Below, piece by piece: positions 42,132 to 50,829 of a DNA stretch of 64,000 nt. Below the pieces are notes generated by a model. It ran no database searches and was not told the origin of the DNA. It saw only the letters and a program-made list of their open reading frames with translations. This stretch comes from a virus, in the IMG/VR virus record IMGVR_UViG_3300004369_000006, positions 19,288-83,287 of that record; one strand, given 5' to 3'. The translations under genes and the position numbers were made by a program. Position 1 is the first letter of the stretch. Every line of letters starts with the position of its first letter.

Positions 42132-44065
42132 TGGCTACAAAGAAGGTATCGGGGATGACTCCCCTAACAATAGCTAATGTGACCTCTAATCACTTGATTA
42201 TGTCTGCAGATCCTTCAACGGTGAATAACTATTCAACTCCGTTTGAAGATTTGTTTCATAGTCTAGCAAATGCGCAGGTATCAGGTACAAGTTTATGGAG
42301 TGGTTTTAGTCGAACTACTTTGACATTTAAAACCTTACTTGCAGGTAGCAGTAAACTTACTATTGCTGATAGTGGTACTGCTATTACACTTGATGTAAAT
42401 GAATCTGCTCTTTCTTTAGCAAATATGACAGGGGTTGTGCCTTTGATTAATGGAGGTACACAAACTGCACTTACTGCTCCTCCTACCAATGCTTTAATGT
42501 ATTGGAATGTAGCAACTCAGCAAATGATGTGGTTGCAGTTAGGGACATATCTTAGTATTCAAGGAGGTAACACATTGGTATCTGCTGATTCAGATACTAC
42601 ATATACTGCAGGTAATGGATTGAACTTAGTAGGTACAGTATTTAGTGCCAACTTCGGTTCTACTGCTAATACAGTTACTGAAGGAGATACACAATATATT
42701 TTTACTGCAGGTTCAGGTATGTCGGGTGGTGGAACTATTACTTCAGGTGCAGGAGGTACAATTACCCTTACTAATGCAGACAAAGGTTCTGACCAGTTAG
42801 TATTTAAAAGAGTTGTAGGAGATGTAGGTGGATATGATACCGTATCTAATACTGACTTTCTTAATGTGTTAGGTGGTACAGGTATTGGTACAGTTGTTAC
42901 TCCTAATACAGTAACCATCAATAGCACCCTGAATATATGGAGCACAATCACCGCAGACTCTGGCAGCACAGCACCTTCAGTAGCAGCAGACACACTAACT
43001 ATTGCGGGTGGTACAGGTATAAGTACGACTTTAGTCGGAAACACTCTAACGATAAACAATACAGCAGGTGCAGCTGGAGAAGCAAATGATGGTATCAATA
43101 TTGGTACTGGTGCAGGTTCTATATATGCAGGAAAGTCAGGAGTAAGTTTACAGTTTAAATCTCTTGCTGCAGGTACTAATGTGAACATCACAAGTACTGC
43201 AGATACCATTACCATTAACTCTCCATTCCAAAATACCTTTAAAACTATTGCAGGCAATCTAGGAAACTATACAGCTTTAAGCTCTGCAGATACTATAAAC
43301 TTTATTGGAGAAGATGGTATATCAACTACCGTAGCAGGTAGCACTGTAACTATTACAGGAAACACTGCAGATAGCGGTTGGTTACCATTACCTATATGGA
43401 CAGGTGCTACTGGGGTACAGAACATTTTAAATATCCCTGAGCCACCTGAATTCCGTGTAGTGGGTCGTCAAGTATTCTTTAAAGGTTGGTTAGTTATTCC
43501 ATTGGATGATACATCAGGTGGTCTTGTAAATGACTTTGTAGCTATCCGTAGTACAAATGGCAATACGCCTTTGACTTCAGGTACGGGTATCAGTATTACA
43601 AATCTTACTGTGAGTATGCCTCCTATCTTTGCTAGTGGTACGTTATATCCTGATCAAACAATGCGTTTTAATGGATTGTTAGGATTCCGTAGAACTACGA
43701 CATCTGATACTTTTGATATGGTAACTGTTGTAGATCTTGAGTTTGACCAAGCAGGAGATGTATTTGTACATAGTATCCGTGATCGTGAAACTGCAGGTGG
43801 ATCTACTTTAATATACAATCAACTACGTAATATTATTACTGTAGTTGCTGCAGCAGATAGAGCTTTAGATTGGAGTACATATCGCAGTTCTGCAAACAGT
43901 GGTGGTACATTACAGAATCTAGTTACTGCGGGTACAGATACATTCCCAATATCTTTTGATGGTACAGATGCAGAAAACTTTGGTGGCGTATATATTCCAT
44001 TAGATGGATTAAGTTATCTTGTAGATCCTGATGACGATGTAGATACCATCCATTCTTCATACTAA
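42131..44065 (+). CDS. Long repetitive fibre protein 1
   Basis: The 644-residue protein begins with an N-terminal block (MATKKVSGMTPLTI ... LIMSADPSTVNNYSTPF) shared in outline with the next gene. It continues in Gly/Thr-rich repeats of the type TYTAGNGLNLVGTVF and GSGMSGGGTI typical of trimeric beta-fibres, and ends in a different C-terminal domain (residues about 420-644), probably the receptor-facing tip. It starts at the stop of the previous gene (TAATG). Likely a tail or head fibre. Confidence 0.7.
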   Translation: MATKKVSGMTPLTIANVTSNHLIMSADPSTVNNYSTPFEDLFHSLANAQVSGTSLWSGFSRTTLTFKTLLAGSSKLTIADSGTAITLDVNESALSLANMTGVVPLINGGTQTALTAPPTNALMYWNVATQQMMWLQLGTYLSIQGGNTLVSADSDTTYTAGNGLNLVGTVFSANFGSTANTVTEGDTQYIFTAGSGMSGGGTITSGAGGTITLTNADKGSDQLVFKRVVGDVGGYDTVSNTDFLNVLGGTGIGTVVTPNTVTINSTLNIWSTITADSGSTAPSVAADTLTIAGGTGISTTLVGNTLTINNTAGAAGEANDGINIGTGAGSIYAGKSGVSLQFKSLAAGTNVNITSTADTITINSPFQNTFKTIAGNLGNYTALSSADTINFIGEDGISTTVAGSTVTITGNTADSGWLPLPIWTGATGVQNILNIPEPPEFRVVGRQVFFKGWLVIPLDDTSGGLVNDFVAIRSTNGNTPLTSGTGISITNLTVSMPPIFASGTLYPDQTMRFNGLLGFRRTTTSDTFDMVTVVDLEFDQAGDVFVHSIRDRETAGGSTLIYNQLRNIITVVAAADRALDWSTYRSSANSGGTLQNLVTAGTDTFPISFDGTDAENFGGVYIPLDGLSYLVDPDDDVDTIHSSY

Positions 44066-44075
44066 AAGCTAAGTA

Positions 44076-47000
44076 ATGCCTACAAAGAAGTATTCACAGT
44101 TTACCGCCATAACACTGAATGAAATCGACAGCAATAAGTTGGTTACATTCGGTGATCCAGTAGCGGTAGATAATTACTATATTCCTTATCCTGAGTTATT
44201 CCCACAAGGAAATACTGCAGGAGGCGGTACTTCTTTGTTGGAAAGTGTAGTAAAAACTACGCTTACATTTAAAAGCCTTACAGAGGGTTTAGGCATTGAC
44301 ATTAACGAGAACGTAGCAGGAGAGGTAGAAATAGCCGTAAACCCTGCGGAAATAAATATAAACGCATTCTCAGGTGTCTTATCCCTAGCCAATGGAGGTA
44401 CAGGTTCTTCACTTAGTGCACCAGGTGGTGCTGCATTCTTAGCATATGATCCTGTTAGTGGATTAGTAGATTGGACTTTAGTAGGTGGAGGATTAACTAT
44501 TGGAGGTGGTACAGTAAGTGCCAATGCTTATTATGCAGGTACAGGTCTTACGCTTACAGGTGGAGATACTTTTAATGTGGTATATGGAGGCTTTCCTAGT
44601 ACAGCAGTAGAGGGAGATACACAGATTATCATTAATGCAGGTACTGGATTAGCAGGTGGAGGAACTATCATCTTAGGTTTAGGTGGTAGTGTAACGCTTA
44701 CCAATAACGATACAGGGTCTGCACAGAATATATTTAAAACTGTAGTTACAGACTCAGGTTCTTTAGTAGCTACGAGTAATGTAAGTACGTTACCTATTGT
44801 TGGAGGAACTAACGTAAATACCTCGGTAGTTGGTAACCAAGTAATCATCAACGCAGAGAGCTCCTCATGCATTCCTTACAACATTGAGTACACTGCAGTA
44901 CCAGGAGCACTTCCTAGTGCAGGAGAAGCCATCTTTAATACCTCAGATGAGGTCATTAGAGTACATGCTATAGATTCAGATGGTAATAGTCACGTAAATG
45001 AGTTAGATACCAAGTTCTTATCAAGCAGAGCTTTTGGTATGTTTTGGGCTGATCAAGCTGCTCCATACTTAAACAATAGCAGTCAATACTTTGACCAGTG
45101 TCGTTTTAAAGTAGATAGTATATCATGTGCTACTGCGCCTTTAGGACAAGGAGTAAATCCTACTCAAGGAACTATTGGAGATAATGGGGGTACAGGTACG
45201 CCTTATACCATCATTTATTCAAGCACATTAAACGGACTTAAAAGCGGCGGTAGTTCTGCAACAGAAGTTGTAGTATATCTAGACCCTACTACTGCAGCTA
45301 ATGCCAAGCTTACTTACAAGCGTGAACAAGGCTTTGTATTGGATAGTTTAGGCACATCTGTTATGGCTATTGCCACAGGATATAATAATCCATCAGGCAT
45401 TACTACAGATCCTTTAGTTACTAATCCTTTTGCTATTTGGTTAGATAGTCAAATGACTACTCCTGCAGGTGCAGGTTTTTATATCCTTAAAAGCGAATAC
45501 AATAGCGCAGTACTGCCTAAGAATGCTACAGAGTATTTAGGTACTGGACAATGGAGTAACCTCTTCCCTGGTTGGGATTATGTTCCTGCTACGCCTACAG
45601 GTACATCTACACAGATATGTACTATTGTAGGATCTGTAATGTCCGCATCTAAAGTATCAAGTGGGGTATCTTTCTACTATGAAATCCCTTGGTTACCTAG
45701 TGAACAAATAGGTGGATATACACCAAGTTCTAGTACTTTATCTAGTCTATGTATTGACATGGCAGGTAAAGACTATTGTGGTACTACATCATCTGTAGTA
45801 GATTCTACCTCTGAAACAATAACGATAGTTGATTATTCATCTGCTACTAATATGTTAGCGCATGTAGATGAGAATTTAACTATCCGTATTATGACGCTTA
45901 ATACAGGAGCAGGTACTACACAAAATCTATGGGAAACTATAACATCAGATAGTGGAAGTACCACTGCAGATGATCCTAATGATACCTTAACCATTGCAGG
46001 AGGTAATTTACTTACTACTTCTATTGTAGGAGATACATTAACTATAGATCATGATAACATTGGTACTCCTTCTGTATCAGGTAACAGTTTAGATATTATT
46101 ACTTCTGTTACTACAGATAGTGTAGGACATATTACAGCATTTGGACAAACATCTGTCGGACCTTTTGACAATTACAATAATTGGCAACTAAGAGTAGATG
46201 GTGGTACTGCTGATAGCATACTTACAGGACAGACTGTAAATGTCAATGCAGGTACAAATGTAACTTTAGGATATACCTCATCTACGAATACGTTAGTAAT
46301 CAATGCTACTGATACTGATACTAATACTACGTATGATTTAGACTCAATTCAAGTTGGAGCTAATGCAGCTATTACTTTAGTTGGTTCAGATGCTACTACA
46401 GATACAGTAACTCTAGTAGCTGGTACAAATATAACTTTAACAGACGATGGGTCTGCTAATATTACTATCGATGCTGCTGATACTAATACTACATATGATT
46501 TAGCGTCAGCACAAAACGGCACAGATGTAGATGTGACTTTAACTGGTTCTGATGCAAGTGTAGACACAATAACACTTGTAGCTGGTTCAAATGTGACTTT
46601 AACAGACGATGGTTCTAATAATATCACCGTAACGACTACTGATACTACGTATTCTGCAGGCACAGGGTTATCGTTAGTAGGTACTACCTTTAACAATACA
46701 GATCCTGGTTCAGCACAGAACATCTTTAAAAATATTGAAGTAGCAACTCAGTCTACAATTATTGCAGACAGTAACAATGATACTTTAACCATTGTACAAG
46801 CAAATGGTATTAATCTTACTACTGACGCAGGTACAGATACCTTAACTATAGATTCTACTATCTATGACATTGGGGTTCCTGCAGCTACTACAACTATACG
46901 CTTATCAGGTACTGGTGGTGGAGATGATCTTAGTACATCAGACATTACACTAAGTGCAGGTACAGGTATTTCTTTAAGTCATATCTCTACTTCTGAAATA

Positions 47001-47825
47001 CAAATTAGTGCTCCAGTATTTAGATCTCTTCCTGTTCCTAAAGTAGAGCTATTAAGCTATGAGCCAGGATCAGTAATAGTAGGATCCTCTTATCCTGATG
47101 TAACTATAGAATGGTTTGATTCAGTTACTAATAGTGCTGGAGGTACATTGAGTGTAGCTAAAGCTCCTTATGTAGTTGCTATGGATATTACAGATGAGAT
47201 GATTACTCAAGGAGTTTTTGTAGAAATGGTTTATTATCGGGGTAGATATGGTGCAGGTAAAAAGAGTTATGTAGCTCCTGCTCCTTATATTAGTGGGGCA
47301 AATCCTTTAGAAACTTTATATGGAAACCTAAATACACGTTCTGGTATTCATACTACAAGTGCAGGTCCTGTTTTTGTTCCTTTAGGTATAGATAAGCCTA
47401 ATCATTATCAGGTTACAAGTCCTAGTCAAACCATTAATGTATATGAGTATCTTAATGGTATGTTTACTCTTGCGCCAGTTAAATACAGAGATACTACAGG
47501 AACTACTCAGACACAATCATGTCCAGTTCCTGTTTCAAAACAAACTACTCGCTTTGATAGACCAAGTAGTAGGTTTGCTTATGGTAGCAATTATAGTCCG
47601 CTATATATTGCTTTTAGATATATCATGCGTGATAGTGGTGCTAATGGAGGCAACGGTGCTTTCATTTCAGGACCTCTATCCCATCCAATTGCTGTAGCAG
47701 CAAAGTATCATCCTTTTGTACAGGATCCGCTTACTACAGCCACGGTAGGTTTACCTACATGTACAATTCATCCTTTGTTTAATTCAGGAGTATTAAATTG
47801 TTGGCATGTTAATAGATTACCGTGA
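44076..47825 (+). CDS. Long repetitive fibre protein 2
   Basis: At 1249 residues it is the longest fibre. The N-terminal block (MPTKKYSQFTAIT ... VTFGDPVAVDNYYIPY) is paralogous to that of fibre 1, implying the same attachment site. A unique globular region (about residues 270-600, with Cys and aromatic residues) is followed by beta-repeats, including a tandem duplication of 54 residues (about residues 748-855). The C-terminal 230 residues form a distinct domain with basic and Cys residues. Likely host binding. Confidence 0.72.
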   Translation: MPTKKYSQFTAITLNEIDSNKLVTFGDPVAVDNYYIPYPELFPQGNTAGGGTSLLESVVKTTLTFKSLTEGLGIDINENVAGEVEIAVNPAEININAFSGVLSLANGGTGSSLSAPGGAAFLAYDPVSGLVDWTLVGGGLTIGGGTVSANAYYAGTGLTLTGGDTFNVVYGGFPSTAVEGDTQIIINAGTGLAGGGTIILGLGGSVTLTNNDTGSAQNIFKTVVTDSGSLVATSNVSTLPIVGGTNVNTSVVGNQVIINAESSSCIPYNIEYTAVPGALPSAGEAIFNTSDEVIRVHAIDSDGNSHVNELDTKFLSSRAFGMFWADQAAPYLNNSSQYFDQCRFKVDSISCATAPLGQGVNPTQGTIGDNGGTGTPYTIIYSSTLNGLKSGGSSATEVVVYLDPTTAANAKLTYKREQGFVLDSLGTSVMAIATGYNNPSGITTDPLVTNPFAIWLDSQMTTPAGAGFYILKSEYNSAVLPKNATEYLGTGQWSNLFPGWDYVPATPTGTSTQICTIVGSVMSASKVSSGVSFYYEIPWLPSEQIGGYTPSSSTLSSLCIDMAGKDYCGTTSSVVDSTSETITIVDYSSATNMLAHVDENLTIRIMTLNTGAGTTQNLWETITSDSGSTTADDPNDTLTIAGGNLLTTSIVGDTLTIDHDNIGTPSVSGNSLDIITSVTTDSVGHITAFGQTSVGPFDNYNNWQLRVDGGTADSILTGQTVNVNAGTNVTLGYTSSTNTLVINATDTDTNTTYDLDSIQVGANAAITLVGSDATTDTVTLVAGTNITLTDDGSANITIDAADTNTTYDLASAQNGTDVDVTLTGSDASVDTITLVAGSNVTLTDDGSNNITVTTTDTTYSAGTGLSLVGTTFNNTDPGSAQNIFKNIEVATQSTIIADSNNDTLTIVQANGINLTTDAGTDTLTIDSTIYDIGVPAATTTIRLSGTGGGDDLSTSDITLSAGTGISLSHISTSEIQISAPVFRSLPVPKVELLSYEPGSVIVGSSYPDVTIEWFDSVTNSAGGTLSVAKAPYVVAMDITDEMITQGVFVEMVYYRGRYGAGKKSYVAPAPYISGANPLETLYGNLNTRSGIHTTSAGPVFVPLGIDKPNHYQVTSPSQTINVYEYLNGMFTLAPVKYRDTTGTTQTQSCPVPVSKQTTRFDRPSSRFAYGSNYSPLYIAFRYIMRDSGANGGNGAFISGPLSHPIAVAAKYHPFVQDPLTTATVGLPTCTIHPLFNSGVLNCWHVNRLP
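46317..46640 (+). repeat. Tandem duplication, two 162-bp units in fibre 2
   Basis: Two adjacent units of exactly 162 bases (46317-46478 and 46479-46640) encode 54-residue blocks that share DTNTTYDL, GSDA, DT-x-TLVAG and TLTDDGS. Copies differ mostly at synonymous and surface positions, so the duplication is old enough to have diverged. Confidence 0.8.
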
Positions 47826-47834
47826 TAAACTTTT

Positions 47835-47924
47835 GGGTGAGAGATTGTCCATGGTTGCCCTTTCGGGGGCAGCACTCGTTCAAGGCTCCTTCTTCGGAGG
47901 AAGTCGTTGTTCACCTCTCATCCC
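47835..47924 (+). ncRNA. GC-rich structured element between fibre genes
   Basis: The 127-base gap contains a compact fold. An outer stem GGGTGAGAG / CTCTCATCCC (one bulge) encloses a 7-bp hairpin GTTGCCC / GGGCAGC (47854-47873) and a small CTCC / GGAG hairpin (47886-47899). Its GC content is far above that of the surrounding DNA. No T-run follows. It could be a processed RNA, an attenuator or an mRNA-stability element; it is not a tRNA. Confidence 0.4.
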
Positions 47925-47952
47925 TCGAATATAATTAAACACTATATATAAA

Positions 47953-49053
47953 ATGGGTAATCATCCTTTACTTATTGACACTACTGGAAGTGCCCAAGAT
48001 CTTTGGGCAACTATTAATTCTGATTCAGGTACAACTACTGCTAATAGTCCTACAGATATTCTTACAATTTCAGGAGCAGGTTCTGTTAGTACATCTATTA
48101 CAGGAGATACCTTAACTATTACAGGTATAAATACTACATACTCTGCAGGTACAGGATTGGATTTAGTAGGTACAGTATTTAGCCATACAGATACTTCTTC
48201 AGTAGCAGATGTTGGACCATTGACAACATGGGATGTAATTGACGAAATTACCTTTGATACTTATGGTCACGTACTTACAGTAGGTACTCGCAGTTTATAT
48301 ACTGCAACCTTAGATATTGGATTTGGTTTATCTTCTGATTTAAATACTGCAGGTGTATTAGATATCTATAATACAGAGACTTTAAACATCAATGCAGGTA
48401 ATGATATTAATACAGGTACTGCTCCATCTTTACGTACAGAAACTACTACAGCTACTCCTGATACTTTACAAGTATATCACTTGGCTAATTTGCCTGGTGC
48501 TGATCTTACAAGCAGTACAGGATATGTTTGGGACATTGATATTGAGCATGGTCACGTAGTAAACCTAAATACAGGTAGTCAACCTATTGCTAAGTTTACT
48601 GATACACTGTTTCAGTTTGTAAACAGTGTTGATAATAGTAAAATAGTTGACTTTGATTTAACCAGTCTTACTACAGGAACTACACGTACTGTTACATTTC
48701 CTAACCAAGACTTAAATATCCAAACAGATATCTTAGATAAAATTGATTTATCTATTCAGAATCTTACTACGAATAGTAAAATATTAGCATTATCAGATAT
48801 AAATAATTATATCCGTTTATCTGACCCTACTAGTGTAACAGTAGAGATACCTCCTGTATCCAGTGTTGCTTTTCCTGTAGGTAGTCAGATTATTCTAGTA
48901 CAAAGTGGTGTAGGTCCTATTGAAGTAGTTGCAGGTTCAGGTGTTACTATAACAAGTCCTGATGGATTACTAGCTACACGTACACAATATTCTGCTATAG
49001 TACTTATTCATTATGCCACAGACAATTGGGAATTAGGAGGTGATTTAGCATGA
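47953..49053 (+). CDS. Repetitive fibre protein 3
   Basis: The 366-residue protein repeats modules of fibre 2 (GSAQDLWATINSDSGTTT and TTYSAGTGLDLVGTVF) but lacks the N-terminal attachment block. It may assemble onto another fibre as a distal segment. The C-terminal half has a beta-sandwich-like pattern ending in NWELGGDLA. It overlaps the lectin-like gene by 4 bases (ATGA), so fibre and lectin are co-translated. Confidence 0.65.
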   Translation: MGNHPLLIDTTGSAQDLWATINSDSGTTTANSPTDILTISGAGSVSTSITGDTLTITGINTTYSAGTGLDLVGTVFSHTDTSSVADVGPLTTWDVIDEITFDTYGHVLTVGTRSLYTATLDIGFGLSSDLNTAGVLDIYNTETLNINAGNDINTGTAPSLRTETTTATPDTLQVYHLANLPGADLTSSTGYVWDIDIEHGHVVNLNTGSQPIAKFTDTLFQFVNSVDNSKIVDFDLTSLTTGTTRTVTFPNQDLNIQTDILDKIDLSIQNLTTNSKILALSDINNYIRLSDPTSVTVEIPPVSSVAFPVGSQIILVQSGVGPIEVVAGSGVTITSPDGLLATRTQYSAIVLIHYATDNWELGGDLA

Positions 49054-49820
49054 TAAAACTAGCAGTCATAGGAGTATTAAGTAAAGGAGTTGTAACTCAA
49101 GTTCCAACTCTTATTACATCGAATCTTGTATTGCATTACAATTTTGAGGATCCATCTTCGTATTCAGGCTCAGGCACTACAATAAATGACCTAAGTACAT
49201 CATCTTATTCTGCCACCGCTCTTAATGGGGTATTGTTTAACAGTACAACACCGAAGTCTTTTGACTTTGATGGGGTAGATGATATTTTAGAATTACAAGC
49301 CAGCGTTCCTAATATTAGACCAAACACAACTGCGTTCAATGCTAATGGATTTAGTATTTCTGCTTGGGTGCAATTTGACAAATATGGCTTCCAAGGCGTT
49401 TTTTGTACAGACGGGGCTAATTATTTACCGAATTATTATGGTTCTGAGTTATTTATGAATGGAAGCGGATATTTAGGAATGGCAATAAATAATGGCGGGG
49501 TCGCAGGCAGTTCATCTCGCAGAACACGCATATCTACTTTCCAACCAACACTTGGACAATGGTATTATGCTACTGCTAACTTTGACAACATAAACCCTTT
49601 GAATTGGAACATTTATGTTAATGGTAGCATTGTTAGTATGAACTCTCCATCAGGTTCTGCATCATCTATTGGATATAGTTCTACGGAGAGAGCCGCAGTA
49701 GGTACGCGTAGACAAAATGAGCTTGATGGAGAAGTGGCAATGGTTCATGTTTATGACAGAAAATTAACCTCTTCAGAAATACTGCAAAACTACAACGCAA
49801 CAAAATCTAATTTCCCATGA
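49050..49820 (+). CDS. LamG/concanavalin A-like lectin protein
   Basis: The 256-residue protein matches the LamG/concanavalin-like jelly-roll pattern: LVLHYNFEDPSSYSG, SFDFDGVDDILEL, GFSISAWVQFD, WYYATANFDN, WNIYVNGSIVSMN, and GEVAMVHVYDRKLTSSEILQNYN at the end. Such domains bind carbohydrates, and here probably recognise host surface glycans at a fibre tip. The frame overlaps both neighbours by 4 bases. Confidence 0.8.
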   Translation: MIKLAVIGVLSKGVVTQVPTLITSNLVLHYNFEDPSSYSGSGTTINDLSTSSYSATALNGVLFNSTTPKSFDFDGVDDILELQASVPNIRPNTTAFNANGFSISAWVQFDKYGFQGVFCTDGANYLPNYYGSELFMNGSGYLGMAINNGGVAGSSSRRTRISTFQPTLGQWYYATANFDNINPLNWNIYVNGSIVSMNSPSGSASSIGYSSTERAAVGTRRQNELDGEVAMVHVYDRKLTSSEILQNYNATKSNFP

Positions 49821-50065
49821 TATCTCCTCGGACATACATTATCATAATGAGCGCAGACTTGCCTAAAGTAGACTTTAGTGAAGTGTTGCAAACAAGTGAA
49901 GAAACAGTGCGAAAAAGTATTGACGGAACAAAAACAGTGCTAAAGTATGAGGGGAGTATGCCAAGTTCTATTGTTAATTTATCATATAAAGAAGGGGCTT
50001 ATACTCACGAAGAAATTATGATTATTTTAGCAGGAGAGGAGTGGACAATAAATGAACCATATTAA
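49817..50065 (+). CDS. Hypothetical small protein
   Basis: An 82-residue acidic protein follows the lectin gene with an ATGA overlap. A second start, ATG 49847 (MSADLPKVDFSEVL), is as likely. Sequence suggests a small alpha/beta protein. It may be a chaperone or tip component for the lectin fibre because of its coupling, but no family is known. Between it and the next gene are 119 bases holding only a TAGTTTTG box (50162-50169). Confidence 0.55.
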   Translation: MISPRTYIIIMSADLPKVDFSEVLQTSEETVRKSIDGTKTVLKYEGSMPSSIVNLSYKEGAYTHEEIMIILAGEEWTINEPY

Positions 50066-50184
50066 ATGCAATAGCGCAAGCGTGTCACAAGGCGAACAAA
50101 GCAGGTAATTCGTATATAAAAGGTATGGCTAGCATGAATGAATACTATAATTTATATTAATTAGTTTTGTAATTTAGTAAAGTT

Positions 50185-50829
50185 ATGGACAAGAAAACTA
50201 TATTATTTACACCTACCTTATCACAACTTTTAGATAGGTATAAAGATAGATACGAATATCCTGATATGGATATTCCTGTGTCTACGACTTTATTAGAAAG
50301 ATTATTTAATGAGATCAACAGCTTGCAATCGCAAGTAAATGCATTAAAAGGAGGTTTAGTATCATGGGCTCGTTATGATGATACACAGTATACATCAGGA
50401 AGCCCATATACTTTAGTACAAGATGCTGAAACAGTTATTCCTAATAATGCAGGATTTAAGATAGAAACATATCTTGATTCTTCTGTGCCATATTATGATG
50501 CAGGACCCTTACGTACTTATGTAGAACAAGAGGGGGATACATATATGACCACTATAGCATTTAAGATGAAAGCAGCAAATGCTAATCAAACTTATATAGA
50601 GGTCTTTTTAGCCTCTTCAGGACCTACTCCATACCGAAGACTTACTCAAACATTTACTTTTCCTAAAGGTAATGATGTAGAGCATGCAGAGCACACAGTA
50701 TTCCAATACTATGGAGATACTGACTTTGTAAATAATGGAGCACAATGGAGTGCAGTAGCAAGGGGAGGTGATGCAGTAATTTATGATGTTATATTCTTTA
50801 CCCAAAGAATACAAAAATATATACCATGA
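50185..50829 (+). CDS. Coiled-coil spike or fibre protein
   Basis: The 214-residue protein has a short N-terminal anchor, a coiled coil (LLERLFNEINSLQSQVNALKG, residues about 37-57) and a beta-rich C-terminal domain (GGLVSWARYDDTQYTSG onward) like the tips of trimeric fibres. It is joined by ATGA overlap to the repeat adhesin gene. A host-range or head-fibre role is likely. Confidence 0.6.
   Translation: MDKKTILFTPTLSQLLDRYKDRYEYPDMDIPVSTTLLERLFNEINSLQSQVNALKGGLVSWARYDDTQYTSGSPYTLVQDAETVIPNNAGFKIETYLDSSVPYYDAGPLRTYVEQEGDTYMTTIAFKMKAANANQTYIEVFLASSGPTPYRRLTQTFTFPKGNDVEHAEHTVFQYYGDTDFVNNGAQWSAVARGGDAVIYDVIFFTQRIQKYIP

Noticed and set aside
42559-43257. Long minus-strand open frame opposite fibre gene 1
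   Set aside because: It is antisense to a well-supported repetitive gene; Gly/Thr-rich codons give open Val/Pro-rich frames on the other strand, and no start region or context supports it.
47835-47924. tRNA gene
   Set aside because: No anticodon arm, no T-arm next to the acceptor-like stem and no normal spacing could be drawn.
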